A DNA stretch of 11,790 nt from Phytoactinopolyspora endophytica. GTDB taxonomy: Bacteria; Actinomycetota; Actinomycetes; Jiangellales; Jiangellaceae. Below the pieces are notes generated by a model, which was not told the origin of the DNA, searched no databases, and saw nothing but the letters and a program-made list of their open reading frames with translations. The stretch is taken from positions 207,164-218,953 of the forward strand of contig NZ_ML142861.1 of the NCBI RefSeq assembly GCF_004138495.1, in the 5' to 3' direction. Below are positions 6,894 to 11,790 of the stretch, in pieces; position 1 is the stretch's first letter; each line of letters starts with the position of its first letter. Both the position numbers and the translations under genes were made by a program.

Positions 6894-6918
6894 CCCGGGG
6901 ACGTATACGAGGAGTCGA
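6877..6918. repeat. Long perfect inverted repeat with nested GTATAC palindromes
   Basis: CTCCTCGTATACG (6881-6893) and its exact complement CGTATACGAGGAG (6902-6914) flank an 8-base centre with CCCGGG. As RNA the stem extends through a G.U pair and three Watson-Crick pairs to 6877/6918, 17 pairs in all. Each arm itself contains the 8-base palindrome CGTATACG (6886-6893 and 6902-6909), so the element can act as two stacked operators 16 bases apart or as one large hairpin. The lack of a following T run argues against a plain terminator. GTATAC-centred palindromes are known operators of some GntR/FadR-type regulators, such as UxuR of enteric bacteria. Confidence 0.88.
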
Positions 6919-6954
6919 TCTCGGCCGTACACGGCGGCCCCAGAATGCGGCCAT

Positions 6955-6980
6955 GGTGATGCGGAGATATCCGCATCACC
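6955..6980. repeat. Second perfect inverted repeat in the GH78 leader
   Basis: GGTGATGCGGA (6955-6965), loop GATA, TCCGCATCACC (6970-6980): 11 perfect pairs, plus a flanking U.G pair in RNA. It ends 76 bases before the GH78 start, so it lies within the predicted leader transcript. A smaller hairpin, GGTGC-GT-GCACC, follows at 6983-6994. It could be an mRNA-stability or attenuation stem or a regulator site. Confidence 0.82.
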
Positions 6981-6994
6981 GAGGTGCGTGCACC

Positions 6995-7032
6995 CCGGCG
7001 CCGACGGCACCGGCGCCGCTGTGCATCGATGC
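6995..7032. repeat. Paired CCGGCGCCG repeats and GCATCGATGC palindrome
   Basis: CCGGCGCCG occurs at 6995-7003 and again at 7010-7018, 15 bases apart; each contains an 8-base palindrome, and the pair can form a stem. A separate perfect 10-base palindrome GCATCGATGC lies at 7023-7032, ending 12 bases before the AGGGGGT ribosome-binding site (7044-7050). GC-rich palindromes arise easily by chance, but the last one is not GC-extreme. Confidence 0.5.
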
Positions 7033-7056
7033 CGCTGGACAACAGGGGGTAAGACG

Positions 7057-10000
7057 ATGACAGATCGGACGATCGTCCCCGGCCCTGCCACACACGGGCC
7101 GTGGACACTGACGCGACGCGCCGTCCTGGGTGGCGCCGCCGGCGTATCGGTCTTCGCCGGGCTGCCGCGCATCGCCGGTGCCGATCCGGTCGGCGACGCG
7201 GCCGAGTCGAGCCGGACGGATCAGGGCGGCGGCGGGCATGCGATGCGCCCGGTGCGGTTGACCACCGAGTACATGCAGAACCCGCTCGGAGTCGGGGCCG
7301 CGGAGCCCCGGTTCGGATGGCAGCTCACGGCGAACGGGCGGAATCGCGCACAGAGCGCGTACCGGATCCTCGTCTCCAGCACGACCGATGGGCTGCACGG
7401 GGGACAGCCCGACGTGTGGGACAGCGGACGTGTGGAGTCCACACGCCAGTCGGCGATCCTCTACGACGGCCCGCCACTGGAGTCCAGGACCTGCTACTTC
7501 TGGGCGGTGCGCGTCTGGGACGAGGCCGGACGGCAAGGCCCGCTGAGCGACGTCGCGTGGTTCGAAACCGCGATGCTCTCCGACGACGAGTGGACCGCCG
7601 GCTGGATCGGGAGCGGTGTCGTCCTTTCCCGGCCGCCCCGTGTGGTGGGCCCGACGTTCACTGAGAACATTCCGCTTGAGCCTGGGCACACCCTCGGCCA
7701 GAGCTTCCTCTCCGAGGCCCGGCTCGCCGCCGTCGCCGTCAACCTCGTCGCCGGAGACGAGCCGGCCAGTTGTGTCATGACGCTGCGCCGCGCCGGCCCC
7801 GCGGGTGAACTCCTCGCGGAGGAGACGCTGGAGAACCTCACCGGGGAGGCGCAGGGCCGGCTCGACTTCGACGAACCGGTCGACGGCGGGCAGCTCTACG
7901 TCGAGCTGTCCGAGCCACACGGACTGGTCCAGTGGGTGACCGCCCCGGACCACACCTATGACGACGGCTCGGCGTACGCGGACGGCGAAGAGACCGGGGA
8001 CAGCCAGGCGCGCTACCTCGACGGCATCCCGCCGGACCCGCCGCCGGACCCCGTGCTGCGGACGGAATTCGAGCTGCCCGCGGAGCGCGGCGACGTGCGC
8101 TCGGCCCGCCTCTACATCGCCGGCCTGGGGCATGCCGTGACCTGGATCAACGGCGAGCGGGTCGGGGACGCCGAGCTGGATCCACCGTGCACGGACTTCG
8201 ACCTGAGGGTCCTGTACACGACGCACGATGTGACGTCGCTCATCCGGCACGGCGGCAACGCGATCGGGGTCGCGCTCGGCCGCGGGTTCTTCGGCACCCG
8301 GGCTGTCGACTCGGACGGTGCTCACCTGTCGTCGTGGATCGCCGAGCCGCAGGTCAAGGCGGAGCTGGAGGTCGCGTTCGCGGACGGCAGCAGGGAGACG
8401 ATCGGCACCGGCACCGGCTGGCGCCTCGCCGAGGGTCCCACCGTCTACGACGGCGTATACACAGGTGAGACGTACGACGCGCGGCGCGCTGAGGAGATCG
8501 AAGGTTGGTCCGAGCCCGGGTTCGACGACGGTGACTGGCAGCCGGCCGTCTCCGTCGAGGATCCCGGTGGCGTACTCGAGGCGTACGTCCACGAACCTAC
8601 CCGGGCCGATGAACCGGTCGAACCGGTCGAGGTCACCCGGCTCGACGACGGCACCAGGCTCTACGACTTCGGTGTGGTCCTCGCGGGCTGGGTCAAGCTG
8701 CGAGGAGACCTGCCCACCAGCACGACGGTCCGGATGCTGCACGCCGAGAAACTGGGTCCGAGCGGCCGGATCGAGGTGGGGACGCCCGGCGGGACCCAGA
8801 ACCATTCCGTGGTCGGGCGCCTCCAGCTGGACGAGTACATCGCCGCGGGCGGTCGCGAGGAGAGCTGGCACCCGTCGTTCACCTACAAGGGCTTCCGCTA
8901 TCTGGAGGTGAGCGGCACCGACCGCCCGCTCGACATCGTGGCCGTGCCCGTGTTCAGCGACGTGCCGCACGCCGCTGAACTCGATCTGGAGCAGCCGGAG
9001 CTGCGATGGATCGTGGAGGCGTTCTTCCGGACCGCCGGCAACGCTCTGCACGGTCTGCCCGACCCTTCGCCCGCGGGAACCAAGTTCGGCTGGACCGGCA
9101 ACGCGCACTTCGCCAGTCAGCCCATGCTGTACGCGTTCGGCATGGCCGGCTTGTTCGGCAAGTGGCTGGACGATATCCGGCTGAGCCAGGCGGAGGACGG
9201 CCAGATCCCGACCGTCACCCCGGTGGGCCGGCACTGGCCGAAAGGGCTTTCGCCGACGTGGACCGGCGTGTACCCGCATCTGGTCTACCGCTATTGGCTG
9301 GCATACGGCGACAAGACCGTGCCCGCGAAACACTTCGACGCCGTCGCGCAGTACGTGGAGTGGGTCTCCGCCGTCGCCGACGAGGACTACTTCGACGACA
9401 ACTTCGGCGACTGGCTACCGCCGGGACGGATCCGTCCCGGCGGTGATGGGAACCGTCTCGTGGGCATGGCCTACGTGATCAAAAGTCTCCGGGAGGGGAC
9501 GGCGCTGGCCGAGCTCCTTGGCTACGACGAGGAGGCGGCCGCCTGGCGAGAGCGGACCGACCGGCTCATCGCCCGGTTCAACGACGAGTTCCTCGACGCC
9601 GGGGCCGGGCTCTATCACGCCGAGATGGATGAGGAAGGCTACCAGCAGACCAGCAACGCCATACCGCTGGCATTCGGCTTCGTCCCGCCTGAGCACATCG
9701 ACGCCGTCGCCGCGAACCTGGCGGCCGCCGTGGAACAGGCCGGACGGCTCGACACCGGATGCGCTGGGATCGCCGCGCTCCCCTATGCGCTGACCGACCA
9801 GGCCGGCCGTCCGGACCTGACTCACCTCGTGCTCACGCAGACCGAGTATCCGTCCTACGGATATCTTCGCGACCTCGGCGCGACCACGTTCTGGGAGTCG
9901 TGGGAGCCGGATTCGCGCGGTCACCACGACACGTTGTGGAGCTCACCCGTCCAGTGGCTAGTGGAACGCGTGTTCGGCGTCGAGACCGTTGAACCAGGGT

Positions 10001-10239
10001 GGGCGCGGTTCCGTGTGGCGCCGCGCGCGTCCGGCACGCTACCGGGCGCCGAGCTCACGCTGGACACCGTCCGCGGACGGATCGGCGTCACGTGGCAGCG
10101 CGACGGTGACACCGCGGTCCTGAGAATCCGTGTGCCGGTCAACACGGTCGCCGAGGTGGAGCTGCCGAACGGCGAACAACACGAGCTGGGCTCGGGCCGC
10201 CACCGGCTCCCCATGCCCCTCACGATCACCACGTCATGA
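7057..10239 (+). CDS. Tat-exported GH78 family (alpha-L-rhamnosidase-like) glycoside hydrolase
   Basis: Secreted inverting glycosidase family, 1060 residues; known members remove terminal alpha-L-rhamnose from glycans, saponins or flavonoids. A twin-arginine signal (TRRAVLG, R20/R21) is followed by a hydrophobic stretch and likely cleavage after AGA42. Domains in order: Fn3-like N-domain about 63-185 ending in GWIG; an extra beta-type module about 190-325; Bac_rhamnosid_N beta-sandwich about 333-480 (LYIAGLG, WINGERVGDAELDP); concanavalin-like domain about 530-640 (YDFGVVLAGW); (alpha/alpha)6 barrel about 650-985; C-terminal beta-domain to 1060. The general-base glutamate is present as E947 in GATTFWESW, with D785 in FGDW. 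The acid motif, usually DCPxRxE..GWTGD, reads DPSPAGTKFGWTGN (669-682) and lacks the acid. The ATG at 7057 has AGGGGGT with a 6-base spacer and starts the Tat signal correctly. Family certain; activity and substrate uncertain. Confidence 0.94.
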   Translation: MTDRTIVPGPATHGPWTLTRRAVLGGAAGVSVFAGLPRIAGADPVGDAAESSRTDQGGGGHAMRPVRLTTEYMQNPLGVGAAEPRFGWQLTANGRNRAQSAYRILVSSTTDGLHGGQPDVWDSGRVESTRQSAILYDGPPLESRTCYFWAVRVWDEAGRQGPLSDVAWFETAMLSDDEWTAGWIGSGVVLSRPPRVVGPTFTENIPLEPGHTLGQSFLSEARLAAVAVNLVAGDEPASCVMTLRRAGPAGELLAEETLENLTGEAQGRLDFDEPVDGGQLYVELSEPHGLVQWVTAPDHTYDDGSAYADGEETGDSQARYLDGIPPDPPPDPVLRTEFELPAERGDVRSARLYIAGLGHAVTWINGERVGDAELDPPCTDFDLRVLYTTHDVTSLIRHGGNAIGVALGRGFFGTRAVDSDGAHLSSWIAEPQVKAELEVAFADGSRETIGTGTGWRLAEGPTVYDGVYTGETYDARRAEEIEGWSEPGFDDGDWQPAVSVEDPGGVLEAYVHEPTRADEPVEPVEVTRLDDGTRLYDFGVVLAGWVKLRGDLPTSTTVRMLHAEKLGPSGRIEVGTPGGTQNHSVVGRLQLDEYIAAGGREESWHPSFTYKGFRYLEVSGTDRPLDIVAVPVFSDVPHAAELDLEQPELRWIVEAFFRTAGNALHGLPDPSPAGTKFGWTGNAHFASQPMLYAFGMAGLFGKWLDDIRLSQAEDGQIPTVTPVGRHWPKGLSPTWTGVYPHLVYRYWLAYGDKTVPAKHFDAVAQYVEWVSAVADEDYFDDNFGDWLPPGRIRPGGDGNRLVGMAYVIKSLREGTALAELLGYDEEAAAWRERTDRLIARFNDEFLDAGAGLYHAEMDEEGYQQTSNAIPLAFGFVPPEHIDAVAANLAAAVEQAGRLDTGCAGIAALPYALTDQAGRPDLTHLVLTQTEYPSYGYLRDLGATTFWESWEPDSRGHHDTLWSSPVQWLVERVFGVETVEPGWARFRVAPRASGTLPGAELTLDTVRGRIGVTWQRDGDTAVLRIRVPVNTVAEVELPNGEQHELGSGRHRLPMPLTITTS

Positions 10240-10243
10240 AACG

Positions 10244-10276
10244 CAGCACCCGTACGGCGTTGCCGTCTCTGTGCTG
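10244..10276. terminator. Inverted repeat between convergent GH78 and dinB genes
   Basis: CAGCAC (10244-10249) pairs with GTGCTG (10271-10276), with the 8-base palindrome CCGTACGG (10250-10257) inside. It fills most of the 56-base gap between the two convergent stop codons, where a bidirectional terminator is expected. The stem is short and has no T run. Confidence 0.33.
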
Positions 10277-10295
10277 GTCTATCGAATCCGCTCCC

Positions 10296-11489
10296 TCAAT
10301 CGGGGAGGATCGGGACGGGCTGGCCCATTCGGCGCCCGACCGCCGACGCCCGGGTCACCGCGGCGCTGCCGTACCGGTCCCGCAGCGTGTCCAGGGCAGC
10401 GTCGAGGGTGGCGTCGGGCCGTCGCTCCAGCGGCAACGCCAGCTGGACCGCGTCAGCGTCGTCCAAGTTGCTCACCGCCACACCGAGCAGGGTCAGCCCG
10501 TTGCGTTCGATCAACGGATCGGCGTTGACCAGCAGGCGGCGCGCCGCGGCGAGAATGAGCCGGGTCTCGTCGGTCGCTTCCGACAGGGTGTGGGACCGCG
10601 TGGCCCGGGTGAAGTCGCCGAAGCGCAGCCGGATGGTCACTGTATGACACACGCGCCGCCCCGTTCGCAGCCGACGGCTGATCCGGTCGACGAGGGTGGC
10701 CAGGATCGCCTCCCGCTCGTCGCGAGCGCGTGGCCGGCGGCCCAGTGCGCATTGCGAGCCGATCGATCGCCGCCGTCGGCCGACCTCCACCGGACGCGGG
10801 TCGAGGCCGTGGGCCAGCGCGTACAAGTGGTATCCGGCCGCCCGCCCCACCATCGCGACCAGCGCCCGCTGGGGCAGCTCGGCCACGTCGCCGACGGTCA
10901 ACACGCCTTTGGTGCGGAGTTTGCCGGCGGTGACCGGCCCGACTCCCCAGAGCCGCTCCACGGGTAGGGGATGCAGGAACGCCAGCTCCTCGTCAGGCGG
11001 GACCACGAGCAGACCGTCCGGCTTGGCGACGCCGCTGGCCACCTTGGCGAGGAACTTCGTCCGTGCCACGCCGACGGTGATCGGCAAGCCGACCCGCTCG
11101 CTGACGTCCTGACGCAGCCGCCGCGCGATGTCTACCGGAGGACCGGAGATACGCCGAAGCCCACCCACGCCGAGAAACGCCTCGTCGATGGAGAGCCCTT
11201 CCACAACAGGCGTGGTCTGCCGGAAGATCTCGAAGACCGCCCGGCTCGCCTCGGTGTAGGCCGACATGCGGGGCTCGACCACCGCGACGTCAGGACACAG
11301 CCGGCGAGCCTGGCCGCCAGTCATCGCGGTGCGCACGCCGTAGGCCTTCGCCTCGTAGCTCGCCGCGAGCACGACACCCCCACCGACGATGACCGGCCGT
11401 CCGCGCAGGCGCGCGTCGTCCCGCTGCTCCACCGACGCGTAGAACGCGTCGAGATCGGCATGCAGGATATCGGCATCGCTCACGAACAT
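10296..11489 (-). CDS. dinB: DNA polymerase IV (Y-family translesion polymerase)
   Basis: Error-prone Y-family polymerase for lesion bypass, 397 residues. Palm catalytic acids are D12 (HADLDAFYASVEQ) and D102/E103 (LSIDEAFL); Y17 is the predicted steric gate that excludes ribonucleotides. Finger residues Y45, R53 and K48 lie in SYEAKAYGVRT. Helix-hairpin-helix DNA contacts lie near 180-215 (LWGVGPVTAGKL). The little-finger domain is about 240-345 (RRRSIGSQ onward). A beta-clamp binding motif QLALPL lies at 349-354, followed by a tail of about 43 residues with LRDRYG, common in actinobacterial DinB. The ATG at 11489 has GGGA nearby; a GTG at 11483 (residue 3) is an alternative that would match shorter family N-termini. 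Upstream control is probably SOS, from the LexA box on the start codon. Confidence 0.95.
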   Translation of the reverse strand: MFVSDADILHADLDAFYASVEQRDDARLRGRPVIVGGGVVLAASYEAKAYGVRTAMTGGQARRLCPDVAVVEPRMSAYTEASRAVFEIFRQTTPVVEGLSIDEAFLGVGGLRRISGPPVDIARRLRQDVSERVGLPITVGVARTKFLAKVASGVAKPDGLLVVPPDEELAFLHPLPVERLWGVGPVTAGKLRTKGVLTVGDVAELPQRALVAMVGRAAGYHLYALAHGLDPRPVEVGRRRRSIGSQCALGRRPRARDEREAILATLVDRISRRLRTGRRVCHTVTIRLRFGDFTRATRSHTLSEATDETRLILAAARRLLVNADPLIERNGLTLLGVAVSNLDDADAVQLALPLERRPDATLDAALDTLRDRYGSAAVTRASAVGRRMGQPVPILPD

Positions 11490-11495
11490 ATGTTC
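11484..11495. promoter_or_regulatory. LexA (SOS) box over the dinB start
   Basis: GAAC-ATAT-GTTC is a perfect 12-base palindrome. With flanking bases, 11483-11496 fits the Gram-positive LexA/DinR consensus CGAACRNRYGTTYC at every position. It covers the ATG chosen for dinB (11487-11489) and abuts the alternative GTG at 11483. LexA control of dinB is known in many bacteria, which raises the prior that the box is real. Confidence 0.75.
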
Positions 11496-11790
11496 CCATG
11501 CATCCCGTCCGATTACCAGAGAGCAACCCGGGTCGAATGAGCCACCACAGCTGTCTGGTCCGGGTGGATCTTGGGCAGTGTGGCGGTTCTGGCCTGGGTT
11601 GTGTCCTCGGGTTGAAGGGGGCGCGTTCTGGCGCGGTTCAGGATGGCGTGAGCCGCTGTCAGTACGGGAAGGGCTCTCTCCGCTCGGTAACGGTCGACAG
11701 GGCGTGACGGTCTCCCGTGGCTGGTTCTGGGTGGGGCCGCTGGTGCGTGCCGCAGTCTCATGCAGGCGGGGTCATCTGGACGGGAACTCA
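11496..11790. other. Region without a supported gene
   Basis: I see no convincing gene here. A minus-strand frame is open from the right edge to a TAA at 11513 (82 residues from its first ATG), but it uses AGA for arginine six times and has weak third-position GC, unlike the neighbouring genes, and I recognise no family. The motif GTTCTGG recurs at 11586, 11625 and 11724 on the plus strand. Possible readings are the decayed end of a mobile or foreign gene, or non-coding sequence. The dinB promoter must lie in the left end; TTCGAC and TAATCG, 16 bases apart on the minus strand just upstream, are a weak candidate. Confidence 0.4.

Noticed and set aside
6988..7056. Upstream GTG start extending the GH78 protein by 23 residues
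   Set aside because: It would place extra residues before a well-formed Tat signal; the ATG at 7057 has a strong AGGGGGT site at the correct distance.
5148..7172. A 674-residue minus-strand open frame opposite the MFS gene
   Set aside because: It mirrors the third-position GC bias of the real gene, has low-complexity charged composition with no domain, and covers the palindromic leader; the plus-strand MFS protein is unmistakable.
6976..9333. A 785-residue minus-strand open frame opposite the GH78 gene
   Set aside because: Antisense shadow of a high-GC gene; no recognisable domain, and the plus strand encodes clear GH78 domains.
11513..11761. An 82-residue minus-strand open frame upstream of dinB
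   Set aside because: Not called as a gene: atypical codon use, no ribosome-binding site recognised, no family similarity; kept only as an observation.
1..11790. tRNA, rRNA, CRISPR array, insertion-sequence ends or attachment sites
   Set aside because: No cloverleaf-type sequence, regularly spaced repeat array, transposase or flanking terminal repeats could be found by reading.

Overview
The window looks like chromosomal DNA from a high-GC, F420-producing actinobacterium. The evidence is strong G/C bias at third codon positions, GTG start codons, an F420-family luciferase-like oxidoreductase, a Tat-exported glycosidase and an actinobacterial-type DinB. I cannot name the genus. No tRNA, rRNA, CRISPR array or intact mobile element was seen.

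Left part (1-5002): a sugar-acid catabolic locus built around a divergent promoter region at about 1609-1718. Leftward run an IclR-family regulator and a uronate dehydrogenase-like NAD enzyme; their stop and start codons overlap (ATGA), and the dehydrogenase runs off the left edge. Rightward run 5-dehydro-4-deoxyglucarate dehydratase (kdgD) and a glucarate dehydratase-type enolase (gudD), also joined by an ATGA overlap. A luciferase-like F420-dependent oxidoreductase follows on the same strand. Together udh, gudD and kdgD encode the oxidative uronate route: uronate to aldaro-lactone/aldarate, to 5-dehydro-4-deoxyglucarate, to 2-oxoglutarate semialdehyde. The last enzyme, 2-oxoglutarate semialdehyde dehydrogenase, is not in the window.

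Middle part (5190-10239): a 14-helix MFS exporter that resembles QacA/SmvA drug exporters far more than sugar-acid importers, then a 265-base intergenic leader unusually dense in perfect inverted repeats, then a 1060-residue Tat-exported GH78 (alpha-L-rhamnosidase family) protein. The GH78 protein has an extra N-terminal beta-type module and a non-canonical catalytic-acid motif. A secreted enzyme acting on rhamnose- and uronate-containing glycans beside a uronate pathway is a sensible pairing, but the link is inferred.

Right part (10296-11790): DNA polymerase IV (dinB) on the minus strand, convergent with the GH78 gene. A perfect match to the Gram-positive LexA box overlaps its start codon. 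The final 295 bases hold no gene I can support.

Main points for a second look: the palindrome-dense GH78 leader (two long perfect inverted repeats plus nested 8-10 base palindromes), the altered GH78 acid motif, the extra GH78 module, the LexA box on the dinB start, the divergent uronate promoter with possible operators, and the F420 enzyme attached to an oxidative uronate cluster.
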